DNA from: Calycina herbarum
Taxonomy: Eukaryota > Ascomycota > Leotiomycetes > Helotiales > Pezizellaceae
Assembly (NCBI GenBank): GCA_001414485.1
Contig: LLEY01000102.1
Coordinates: 124,001-188,000 of the forward strand
Direction: 5' to 3'
DNA length: 64,000 bases
Shown here: piece after piece, positions 44,555-56,911 of the stretch
Layout: the number at the start of each line of letters is the position of its first letter
How positions within the stretch are numbered: position 1 is the stretch's first letter
Program-made: the position numbers and the translations under genes
Notes under the pieces: model-generated
Database searches by the model: none
What the model saw: only the letters and a program-made list of their open reading frames with translations
Told to the model about the DNA's origin: nothing

Positions 44555-46357
44555 CTATAAACGAGTCGGGTGTGTGCCTTCAAGACCATTTTCAATGAAA
44601 GGGGGCTTTTCCTGACCAGTTGAAGTTGCCCAGAAAGTCATCTTGAAGATGTCAAAACAAGTCATGGCGATATGTCGTTGTGGAAGCGAGGTGTTTGAAC
44701 TGAGATTTTTCAAGAAATTAACATCCAGTCGACATGTTTCTGGAAAGATTAAAGCTCTTCCGACTATTTCGCAAGATTTGTCCTCTGCGTATTTGGATAT
44801 CGAACCAAGAATCTCAGTTTTATGTCCTTGAAATACCAAATGCGACCCCCCCTTTGACTTCAATTGTTGCTAGGCCAATCGACTTCGTGTATGGAAGACT
44901 GAAGCAGGACAAGTCCTGTGGGCTTACTAAACCACCACCTGGGATGCTTTCACTCCGGAAGATTTCCATACTTACTTGACAGAAGCTCCCAGCCCGACTG
45001 TGTCTGGCGTAAAGATAGTCTGGGGGTTGTACGTAATGGCGTGACTTGCCTCCTAAGCACAAGAACCTGCTACCTCTGCACGGGGTATTGCTTCGCCGCA
45101 GTCCATGGCAGCAGCTATAATTGGAGGCCGTTAAGGACTAGTCTCATGCTGTAGTGTCTGTCGGTTACCGGAAGGCTATCAAAGCAAAGCTGTTCGCGTA
45201 GCAGCTGTAAATTCTCATAAGCTCCAATTCTCGAGGTTCGTACTTATTTATGGAACATAAAATTGTATAGTATCGTTCCACGGGCGTTTGGCTGTAATTG
45301 ACCTCAAGAAATTGTCTGTGTGGTGCAATAAGGTTGTATAAACGTTACCGCCGGGCTCCTGGCAGTTGAATCCTTCATACCGTAACATCAACGCGAACAA
45401 AGTGGATGGAGAGCTTCCCTTAGTATGTAAACCAAGACGGTGAAGTGTAAGGAGTGCTACTTTGCTCTTCCGCAGCTTCGAACAATTCCCCTCCCAGTTT
45501 TTTGTCGTCCTCTGGATATGGATTTTTTGTGAGTTGTCCAAAAAAGTCCTCGACATGTTCCATTGTTCATTCCGCCTGACCAGCCTTCAGGACAACACTT
45601 CGTGCAAGAATAATCCCTTGTATGATCCATCTTCTCGACCAAATTCGTAGTTGTGAGAATTTTGTGACACAGTACCACTGATGCCCCTAACCCCATCTGA
45701 GTTCCCGTGGCCATATGGATTGAAAATGTTGTGCCACACCAGCTTTCCACCGCAGCCTCAATGGCACAAAAAGCGTACACAATCTTCCGATCATCTTTCC
45801 CAATCCATGCCAGAACTATGTTGGCTTTCGAGTAAATAGTGCCCATCAGCTTGACCTGATCATTGCGCTCCGCATCGCAATTTTGATCGATGCAAATAGC
45901 ATCAATCCAAAACCAACAATCGCTTACATTGCTTCGAATGCAGCCCAAAAGAGGATGTGGGTTTTTACGAACAGCCAGCTTCTTGTTACCGATGTATATT
46001 GTTCGATACGATTTACGATTTCCCAGGTATATGGGACTGATCTGTAAGCTAGGCGGCTTTCATCATCGATTTCAAATGTGACCAGATAGCACTGAGCGGG
46101 GTTGCCGTCCTTCCCAGAGGTAACCTAAGGAGTCTGAAGTGATTGACAGACGGGAGCCGCTCGTATTTGTTTTCCCCCTCTTTCTCTTGCATCTTGAAAT
46201 TCGACAGCCTTTCCACGTCCCGTTTTATCTCTTCAGTTTCTCATTTTCTCTCTTCAAGCTTCTCCGTTTCTCGTTCCCGCTCTTCGAGCTCCTCAATTTC
46301 TCGCTTCCTCTCTTCAAGCCCTTTCATTTCCCGCTCCGTGAGCCCTCCCCCAATCAT
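44555..46357 (-). pseudogene. HET-domain (heterokaryon incompatibility) gene, decayed
   Basis: It opens at ATG 46357 with a charged coiled coil made of ten-residue repeats (LEERKREIEE, LEERERETEK), then the HET entry pattern HFRLLRL, GKDGNPAQCYLV and YRSVPYTWE (46110-46020). The diagnostic block FWIDAICIDQNCDAERNDQV follows at about 45910, with YSKANIVLAWIG after it. The WSRRWIIQGIILARSVV block near 45640 is in another frame, as is VNYSQTPVERYYTI near 45270. A TGA interrupts the coiled coil (one transition from CGA) and at least two frameshifts lie near 46115 and 45660. HET proteins trigger cell death on contact with non-self; this copy cannot make a full protein. The exact 3' end is uncertain. 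Confidence 0.75.
46225..46335 (-). repeat. 30-bp coding tandem repeat (coiled coil)
   Basis: About three and a half imperfect 30-bp units, plus-strand core TTCAAGC/TTCGAGC plus TTTCTCGTTCC, encode LEERxRExEx repeats on the minus strand at the N terminus of the HET remnant. Confidence 0.65.
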
Positions 46358-46459
46358 CGAAGTCGAAAGAGTCCATATCTTGTAGAGTACAATCCCAGTT
46401 ATGCAGATACTGCTATCACAAAGATATGCTGATATGGCCAAGCGGTATTTGTTGTGCAA

Positions 46460-47496
46460 AAGATTAACAAGGCTAAAATCTCACCCAGCGAGTGTCTACG
46501 CAATCAATACCTCACGTGCTACACCCCAAAAAAGCTAACCAATCGCATAAAACTGCGAGTGAGACAAAAAAAAAAAGCAAACATATCTTCTGTCAAACTC
46601 CGATTTCGCTACTAGTCCTCTGGTATTCCATCGATAGTAGATTTATATATTAAAAAGTGGGCGAGCAAAGCCCCAAGATTTTGAAGATTCAGTCATTCCT
46701 CTCAGCATACCTGCTTTACTAAGGATTGTTCGAAGGAGCCTAGGATGATTAAAAGGATTCTTTCAGACGGTTAGAAGAATCAAGAACCCAAGTTGTCATT
46801 CTCCCAAGCCTTCTTAGACAACAGACAATGATATAGAAGGGTGCCGAGTGCAATAGCCGAACCCCTTACGTGGTAATAAAGATAATAGAAGTGTTTCGAA
46901 ACTACATCTTTCTATACCCAGGCCTTCTCCAAAAACAAAGAGCTCTGCTTGTCTGAAATGATTTGAAGAAGAAAATACCGAGAAATGACCGGAACGAAAC
47001 AAAGTTGTAAACTCAAAAAACCAAGTTTCATTTAATGAACCAGCCCAAAAGCAAACCAGAAAATTAACACGAGGAAAATATCTAACAAAAAGTAGACTTG
47101 ATCAGAAACCCCCCCCCCAACACCGAGACGAGGAGAAGCAAAAAGCCTAGGAGGAACTACCTCCACCAGCCAGCCCCCTCACCCCTCCCCATCCCCCCAA
47201 GAGTCACATAGCAACAAGAACAAACAAATCTCAGATAAAAGTTCATCGAATATATTCTTCCCCTCCCCCAAAAAAACACCATTATCTAACCAACCAGTCA
47301 ACGTCTCCGTACCCAGAAAGCCAGGCAAGAAACTTGTACGCCATCGCATCGTAATCAAAAAAGATTCAAACAAAACCCCGTGTCCATGACGTGACAAAAG
47401 CGCTTTTCATCCCGGGGTATAATCCTTCCACCAGCCATCACACCAATATTATCTAGTTGTCTGTCGTGTTCGTTCGTGTGTTGGGTGGGTAGGCGT
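46460..47496. other. Intergenic region
   Basis: About 1 kb with no supported gene. It contains an A12 tract near 46566 and a C10 tract near 47110, and should include the 3' UTR of the CYSTM-like gene on its right. Confidence 0.45.
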
Positions 47497-47859
47497 TTAA
47501 CAACAGCACTCGAGACATTCGAAGCAGGCGAGTCCTGCGCATCTGTTGGAGTGAGGATTAGTTTGATTTTGGTGGCGGAAGGAAATGAGTAATAGAGGAG
47601 GGGAAGGAAAAGAGGGGTTGTCTTACAGTCCACAGCAGAGACCTCCACCTCCACCTCCACGCATGCTGACGGGCTCAACTGTCATTTGGTCGGCGGGACG
47701 CTGGGAGGATGTTAGTATGATTCCTTGTTCGCATTTTGAGGGGTTGAGGGGAGGAAGACGAACTGGTTGTTGAGTGGTAACGGTGGTTCCATTTTCCATA
47801 GTTGGAAGCTCCATTTGTTGGGCTTGAGCCTGGGGTTGTTGGGTCTCTTGAGCAGGCAT
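47497..47859 (-). CDS. CYSTM-like small cysteine-rich membrane protein
   Basis: The product is 92 aa from exon 1 47859-47627 and exon 2 47542-47497, with an 84-bp GT-AG intron 47626-47543. The N terminus is Gln/Pro-rich (MPAQETQQPQAQAQQM) and soluble. The C terminus is RGGGGGGLCCGLCAGLACFE followed by CLECCC and stop. A Gly-rich linker leading into a terminal Cys-rich hydrophobic segment is the layout of the cysteine-rich transmembrane (CYSTM) module, found in eukaryotic stress-tolerance proteins that are tail-anchored in membranes. The second exon holds only 15 codons, so the Cys tail is visible only after splicing. Membrane anchoring and a stress role are inferred from the family. Promoter elements were not recognised. 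Confidence 0.8.
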
Positions 47860-49259
47860 TTTGATAGTTGGGTTTGTAAAGTTATTAGAGAGTTGAGAGG
47901 GGTATTAGGTCGATGATCGTGGTGGGGTTGAAGAGGTTGAGCAAGTAAACGTTTTCAGTTCGAGTTGTGCTTGTTGAAGAGGTGAGAAGACGGTCAAGAG
48001 AAGGAGAAGGGGCAGGTCTTTATGCGATCGAGTCCAGGTTAATCGGCATAGTCAGTACGAGTACGCGGAAGAGTTTCGCACCACCAAACCCATTCACTGA
48101 CTGCGCAGCACGGCCAACCGCGTGTCTCCAAAGCTCCACCGCCATCCCTACATATCATGAGGGGGTTGGGACCAATGCGCCCCTCGGCCTCGTGTGACGG
48201 GGTTCGCACGGGGCTTCCTCTTAGATACACAGGATTGGTTGTTTTCAAAGTATCAAACTTCCTCCTGCTGATTCAGCAAAGAGACGCCGGCTCAGCTGAG
48301 CAGTTTGTTATCGTATGATTAACATCTGCAAAGGTTGCATAACTCAAGCGAGTAACCAATTGCCCCAAAAGATTGCCCCAAGTTTGCCCAGCAGAAAATG
48401 AGGCTGTTCTTCTTCCAAAGGTCCACGCAATTCTCAACGTCTCTCGTAAGGCTGTGTTTTTCGCAACTTCAAGGACTTGGCAGCATCATTTCTGGTTGCC
48501 ATTCTGCCGATCCTTCAGGGTCTTTGCTGGAGGCTTGTCTGCGGGTAGATGCGTGTGATTGAGGCTTGGCGATCTAGTTTGAGAATCTGTTCCGCTTAAT
48601 CCGGGGGAAAAAATGAAGGGAATGATTGCTCTTCAAGAACCAGAATCATGAATGTTCTAATTTTAGAGGAAGAATCATATTCCTTGAACATTTAAATTGC
48701 TGAAACCCCCATCCATCTTATCCCATCGATGTACGGAACCAGGACACCCCAGAAAAAAAAAGCTCCAATTTCTCCGCATCATTTCTCATCCCTCCTCAAG
48801 CTTTCCAGACCAATCCGAAACGCACCATCCATCCGCCGCATGCGAGCCCCTAGTTGATATTCGAAAAACTCATGATATCATGACCCAATTATAGAACACC
48901 GCCAGCACAGGTTGGTTAGCCTGGCATATAAAAAAAACTCTTTAAATTCCTGTAAAAATCAACAAAATGCGACCCAGGACCTAGAGCTAAGCACCGACCG
49001 AGAATGAGGAAAGATTCGGGACCAACAAGTTTGTCATAGAAACTCAAACTGCCCGGAATAATTCATAGCATTCGAAGGAGATAGAAATTGAAAAAAGAAA
49101 AGATCGCTCGCTAACATGAGTAAATCAATATACAAATTCTCGGAGAAAAGAAAAAAAGGCTCGCAAAAGTGACTGAAGAGTCTTGACATATTCGAGTTGA
49201 TAGTAAAGGGTATTATTTTTTGCATCTTGCAAATATTCCAAAGCAACTCTAATAACAAT
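47860..49259. other. Intergenic region between CYSTM-like gene and RPA49
   Basis: About 1.4 kb without a convincing coding frame. It contains the promoter of the CYSTM-like gene (left) and the 3' UTR of RPA49 (right). Confidence 0.5.
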
Positions 49260-50725
49260 CTATCGAACTTTCCTCGTAAATGCCACCTTGGGAAACACAA
49301 GAGGTATCCTCAATTTTGCAACCTTCCGCTGTGCAGCAGCAGCCTTGTTGAGGCCGAATTTCTTCACTTCAGCAACACCCACGCTCACAATCTTTGCTCC
49401 AATCTCCTGGAAATACTGCGACATCTTCTTCACATCCAATTTCAAGTCCTCCTGCAAATCAAACATGCTCACGTCGTAGTTGTCCAATATGCAAGCCAAG
49501 GCGCAAATGTGCGTGACTATGAGGTCAAACTGGAACTTGCTAATCACTCCGCTGGTCGTAAATCTGGTCTTGAAGTCTTCCCAAACCGGTCTGGGCATAT
49601 CATCAAGGATTGATGCTACCTCGTCATGTTTTGGTAGCTTCCTTTCATCTCTCTTGAGTATCGACTTGTCCAATGTTTCTACCAAAAACAGTATATACCG
49701 GAGAATCTTGAGCTTTACGATATCCACTCCCAAGTTACCGAACCGGGAGGAAACATATCGGTAATTACTGGTGATAGGCTCCTTTGCTGTCTTTTTGTCG
49801 AGCCATTGTTTCACGGGTACAAGTCCCAGGGTGTTCTCGCCGATGAGCCCTCCAACCGTATAAACATCTTTGACATCCTTTGCTTCGAGGTTGGGCTTTG
49901 GTCGAGGTTTATTGCCCTCACTTCCTTCTGCGAGTTCTTCTTTAGTTGCCATGGTGGCTGTGATGCTTCCAATGTTTTCAAGAATGGCCTTGTCACCAGA
50001 ACCCATTTTTGTAGTTGCACCACCAGCGACTCTCGAGTGTCCAGGATTGATGGCGTTTTCGGTGAAGGAGGCAATCGATTTCTTTGACTTTTTCGTACCA
50101 AAAGCTTGCCCAAGTTGGTTTCTCTGATCCCTGTATTTCTGGAGTCCTTTGTTAGCATTGACGCTGTAGGTTTCCGCTGACTATAACTTACTACCTCGAC
50201 ATCGAGTTCTTGGACTGCAACCTGGTGTGACCTTACGGACCCACGTACTGCCATCTTGCGTGCCTCCATAACTTTCAGTTTGCCCGTCTCCGGATCGTAA
50301 ATTCCCACATAATGTTTCAAAAGAGCGTCTGGTCCATCCGAGCTCTCTTCCCGCGCTGTGTAATCGAGTTTATGATGTGCTGAGGACTGGAGTAGGAGTT
50401 CTGTGTTCGAAATGGTGGTTTTTCTCGGATCCGAAGCTACGTTCTTGCGCTTCTGTGTGAATGGTTGTAGAGAAATGGAATTGGGGATAGCAAGGCCGCG
50501 GGAGGAAGCTGCATATATCAGAAAATGTTCAAAATAGCATTACAAGCATCACAGAGGTAGGATGGTTGCTCCTGCAAACTTACCCACTACAGGTGCCCAT
50601 TTTTCTGTCTCTTGCAGAGCGATCTTGATCTGCTTGTCCTCTTCAATTGCGACCCTCTTACTCGGTTTTGAGGATCCATCTGCCTGTCTCTTGCGCTTCT
50701 TGACTTTCTCCGTTTTATCTGTCAT
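49260..50725 (-). CDS. RPA49: RNA polymerase I subunit A49
   Basis: The product is 445 aa from three exons: 50725-50584, 50508-50192 and 50138-49260, with GT-AG introns 50583-50509 and 50191-50139. The N terminus is Lys/Arg-rich (KKRKRQADGSSKPSKR). Residues about 100-135 hold HYVGIYDPETGKLKVMEARK, the block typical of the dimerisation domain that pairs with A34.5. The C-terminal half is the tandem winged-helix region, with ILRYILFLVETLDKS and FKTRFTTSGVISKFQFDLIV. A49 is a built-in TFIIE/TFIIF-like subunit of Pol I acting in initiation and elongation of rDNA transcription in the nucleolus. The length matches fungal orthologues (about 415-450 aa). The start is fixed by the short basic leader. 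The eL41 gene follows 750 bp upstream, also on the minus strand. Confidence 0.92.
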
Positions 50726-51472
50726 GGTTGCTGATGGTTGGGGATCTCGAAGTTGGATGAAGCCTTGATAAAAAAATGCCGAAGGATAATTTTCTGCCCA
50801 AGGCGGTGGCCTAAATAAGTCTGGCGCGGGGAACACACCGCAACCCACAGAAGCTCGAGGAGCTCGAATTGGACTGATTGCGATGGAGTTAAATAGTCTG
50901 TCGCAGAGATTAATTCAAAGATTACCTAAGTATTAATTAAAGGTTGCGCAAGATAAAATAACTATTGCCTAGCACACGGGGTCGCAACGGTCTGTAATTC
51001 TTGGGGGGGGGGGGCGCAATCTGGGTATACCCCGCACGCTTCACCACTAGCATAACTTCTATAGAAGGTCACAATTAATCACAATCACATTTAAATTAAA
51101 AAGAAGCAAAGTTATTTTCAGTATGGCTTGTATTGTTGGAAGGCAACGATGTCTAGCATCTTCGGCAGCTTTCATTCCTTGGCTTCATAATTGGCAAACC
51201 CTAACATAACAGTCCCAAAATACATGTGTCTGGTGCTGCTTCCAAACATTTGATTCCACCAAAGGCCGACGGCTACGCGTCATCAAACTGCTCCATCCTT
51301 GAACACCGTGAACTGTTGCACCGAGTGGTAGTCCCAAACTGTGATAATGAACCGAATGCTGGAAAAGGCGTGGTAGATGATGCGGGGGATGGCGTAGAGT
51401 TGGAGGTTATATTGTCATGATGTGAATTTTGTGCGAGGTATGAGTACCGTTGATCGGGTTGTGGTGAGGTGT
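50726..51472. other. RPA49 promoter region and 3' flank of eL41 gene
   Basis: Contains a run of twelve G at 51003-51014. No other gene is recognised. Confidence 0.5.
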
Positions 51473-51608
51473 TTACTTGCTGGGAGGAGGTTAGCAAGTG
51501 TGTTGATGATCAAATGTCAATTGAGGGGGAAGCTTACGATCTGGCACGAGTCTTGCGGCGCTTTCTCTTGAGGCGCCTGACGCGCTTCTTTCTCCACTTC
51601 GCTCTCAT
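51473..51608 (-). CDS. RPL41: 60S ribosomal protein eL41
   Basis: The product is 25 aa from exon 1 51608-51538 (71 nt) and exon 2 51479-51473 (7 nt), with a 58-bp intron 51537-51480 (GTAAGC...CCCAG). The peptide starts MRAKWRKKRVRRLKRKRRKT and is almost all Arg/Lys, matching the universally conserved eL41, which in yeast is also 25 residues. Without splicing the frame ends one residue early; splicing adds the terminal Ser-Lys of the family. eL41 is a single helix bridging the two ribosomal subunits. A second, 5' UTR intron is likely at about 51679-51628 (GTAAGT...ACACAG), usual for fungal ribosomal protein genes. It is far too short for ordinary ORF calling. Confidence 0.93.
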
Positions 51609-53357
51609 CCTGATAACAGTAGCTGTGCTGTGTGTAAGTAAAGGATCAAGGCATTGGAAGGTAGAAAGAAGCAACTTACTTGTCAAAGTTGAGTGTTGTG
51701 ATGAAGATGGAAGAAGAAAGGAAAAGTTCGAGCTCTCGATCTCGCCTTGTGTAGGTGCGAATACGCGCTAGGCCGAATCGGGGCTGGTGGCTCGCTTAGG
51801 GTGGCAAGCCCTAGATCACGTGCTGCGGGTGTCCATGGAAGACCACGGATTTTTGGTGGGCGACGACGGGAGAGACAGTTTCCGGCGTCTCGAGATTTTT
51901 TGATATTGAAGTGGATCCATTGGATTGCAGTGCGGGCGGGGGAGGAAAGCAGGAACATGCAGGTGCAACTCGTCAGGCCTTGGAGAGAATACATGGCGGC
52001 CATCCACCAACACCAGGCCTAACCAACACCAAGGACTCCTTCTCAAGATGTATGTCTTCGAGCAGAAATAGGGGACATTGTGATCATTGGATTGCTTGAA
52101 CTAGATATCAATGGATTGCAGATTGGTGGAGGTGGAGGTGGAGGTGGCTCACAATGCATAGGCAAGCTTCTTTTCAACTACAGGACTTCATCTCTTTCTC
52201 CTAATACTTACACCTTTGTCTCATGGCGAGATATTTATAGTCTGCACCAACCTTTTTTCGTGTTTAAACCCCCCCCCCAAAAAAAAATTTGTATAAATAT
52301 CTTGAGAGAAGATCCTCCTTTTGTAAGCCAAATAAGGTAGGATTTCTTCCGCTCAACTTCAAGACTAACCTAGCACAAAGATCAGAGCACCCGCCAGTAC
52401 CTATGTATTAACTATGGTATTGATACCAGAAACAGCCGAATAATTCATGGTTCTAACCTCATTCGCACAAAATAAGATAATGTGCGAGTAGGTCAAGTTC
52501 GAAATTGCCCGTATAGCAAAAGTCCCAAAGGCATCATCGCCGCATGCACCCTTAGTGGTGTTGGTTCTGGGAGATGTGTTGAGATTGAAATTGCTCTTTG
52601 GTCTTGGAGATTTCGAGAAACTTTGGCACTCTATGGTTTCAGGAACAAGGAGCTTTTTTGATAAAAAATGCTTAGCCCAATAGATGGAGCATCTTGCCAG
52701 TTAAATCCATTCCCGGCCGTATGTCTCTTTCGTAAGAGCATTCATTCATGAGCAGCTGCTCCGTCGCTGAGAATATCGTCACTTCTGGGTCTACTTTTGG
52801 AAAGAAGAAAAAAGTATGGACTTCAAGCAGTCACGGCATTCAAGAGGAAGATTGCTCTTGGCTCTTGGCTCTTGACGCAAAGTCGTGTCGCTGCTTCCTC
52901 TTGGTTGAGCTTTCGATAGCTTCAAGTTGCATAGGTGCGCCCAGTGGCAATATGGCAACCAAGAAATCGAGGAATCAACCTCGAGGAGTCAATTTCGTGA
53001 AGCGGATCATGCGAGCAAAACAAATATGTTTTTAAGCCCCTTTGACTTTGGATTTCCATTCCGGGGGAACATCCAGAGGAAGCATGGAAATGGCGTGGTT
53101 GGTGCAAAAATTGAGTTGGGCACCTCAAGTAGACACACAAGGAAGGAGCGACCCTCCTTCCCTCAGAATTGACAACACCACGGATTTTGTCCAAGACAGC
53201 CTCGCAACGCCACCCACGGGGGCTACCTTTCCGCCGCCAGACCCGCCCTCTCGTTACCATCGTCAACAGCGTCATTTCCTCCATTATTACCAGCATCTAC
53301 CTCCCTTGGTTCCACCACTGCTTTCCCTCTCCTGGTCGTTGTACCCTTCCATGCGCA
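51609..53357. other. Intergenic region between divergent eL41 and FHA-kinase genes
   Basis: This region includes the eL41 leader with its probable 5' UTR intron. It also holds a GGAGGT microsatellite (about 52122-52146) and a C9/A9 junction near 52270. An open stretch at 52748-53035 has no conserved motif. The right end should be the promoter of the kinase gene. Confidence 0.5.
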
Positions 53358-55657
<2,300 letters not shown>

Positions 55658-56062
55658 TTGATCTAAGGGGCAATTTTGCATGTTTGCTTTGTGTTTAAAA
55701 GATACCCATTTACATTTTCGCTAGAGATACAAGGTCGAGATATAGGATTCGGTGGATTTGCAACAAATACTCGATTGCTGGGGGGATTTGCCTGGCTAGG
55801 ATTTGATTGTGTCTTGTTTGAGGAGCATAACAATTGAGGAGCATAACAAAGACTTCGTTTCGCAATAGAACAACCTTGTCGCCCGACTACTTGACAGGCT
55901 GCTTCTCTTTGTTCGCTTACCCAGCTTGCTTTATATGTTCTTGGTGAACAACTTAATTGTTTCCATTTATACTTTCTCGAAGGTGTCCCACCCCCCTTCT
56001 GATTCAACTAACATAGAAAAAGGTTCATCCATCTATATTTCGCCCTCGAGCGCAAAAAGTTT
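55658..56062. other. Intergenic spacer between two plus-strand genes
   Basis: About 400 bp holding the kinase 3' UTR and the promoter of the next gene. No feature is recognised. Confidence 0.5.
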
Positions 56063-56911
56063 ATGCCCAGTTCCCCAGCAACAACCCCCCTCGACGAACC
56101 CACAGCAGCAAGTCGAAATCCTGGCACCATCCCAATTCAAGCCTCCACCTACATCCAGAACACCCTCAAGATCCGCGAAACACCCCATCCCTCACCCCCT
56201 TCCCAAATGGCAAAAGAACTCGAAATTCTCCATAAGAACCACCAAAAAGCCCTAACAGAGAGACAATCCTGTCTCCGCTGTAAAACCCTAGGTCTTCGCT
56301 GCTCCTTCTCGGTTGATTTCGAGAGGAGTAGTGATACTAAGGTCTCTATTTATTCGACTAAATATTCTGCTTCTGCTATTCCTTTGGATAAGGAGAAGTT
56401 TATGGGTGTAGTTGAGGGAGGGAGACCGTGTTGTTCGCGGTGCTTCGGCGATGGGGAGGTGTTTTGTGTTGCCCCTGGTAAAGTGAGGAGGGGGGTGGCG
56501 AATGCTGGGTATTTTAAATTTGTGAGGGAGGAGGAGGGGTGGGTTGTTGAGGGTGCTAGTGGGGTTTTGGTGAGCGAGAAGATTGAGGAACTTCTTGGTC
56601 CTCAAAGAGAGGGGAGGAGATTTGTTCCACTAATTAAGGAGGGGGATGTTGATGGGGTAAAGAAGGGATTGCTTCCCATTTTCAAGGGAGAAGGAGAGGA
56701 TTTTGGGATGGCGGATCATTCGGTTTATAATAGGCTGACGGAGAGGGATGCAGAAGAAATGAAGAAGTGGAGGGAAGAGGTAAGACTGTTTGAGGAACCG
56801 GAGGAGGTGGAAGATAAGAAACAGAGGGAGAAAGATGAAGAAGAAATTAGAATTTGGAAGGAAGAGGTAAGATTGATGGATGAATGGGAGGAGGTGGAAG
56901 AAGAATGGTGA
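56063..56911 (+). CDS. Hypothetical protein with double cysteine cluster
   Basis: A single-exon ORF of 282 codons. Residues 1-50 are Pro/Thr/Ser-rich. Two short cysteine clusters follow: CLRCKTLGLRC (C-x2-C-x6-C) at about residue 70 and CCSRCFGDGEVFC (with C-x2-C-x7-C) at about 120. They suggest one zinc-binding unit built from two halves, unlike a Zn2Cys6 binuclear cluster, which has six Cys in one stretch. The C-terminal third is strongly acidic and repetitive, with two related segments (EMKKWREEVRLFEE and EIRIWKEEVRLMDE) forming amphipathic helices. No DNA-binding or catalytic signature is recognised and no membrane segment is seen. ATG 56063 is the first Met of the ORF; a Met about 48 codons in is an alternative. 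I know similar unnamed proteins only in filamentous fungi. Confidence 0.6.
   Translation: MPSSPATTPLDEPTAASRNPGTIPIQASTYIQNTLKIRETPHPSPPSQMAKELEILHKNHQKALTERQSCLRCKTLGLRCSFSVDFERSSDTKVSIYSTKYSASAIPLDKEKFMGVVEGGRPCCSRCFGDGEVFCVAPGKVRRGVANAGYFKFVREEEGWVVEGASGVLVSEKIEELLGPQREGRRFVPLIKEGDVDGVKKGLLPIFKGEGEDFGMADHSVYNRLTERDAEEMKKWREEVRLFEEPEEVEDKKQREKDEEEIRIWKEEVRLMDEWEEVEEEW

Noticed and set aside
52748..53035. 95-codon ORF upstream of the kinase gene
   Set aside because: No conserved motif and no splice support; it probably lies in the promoter or leader region.
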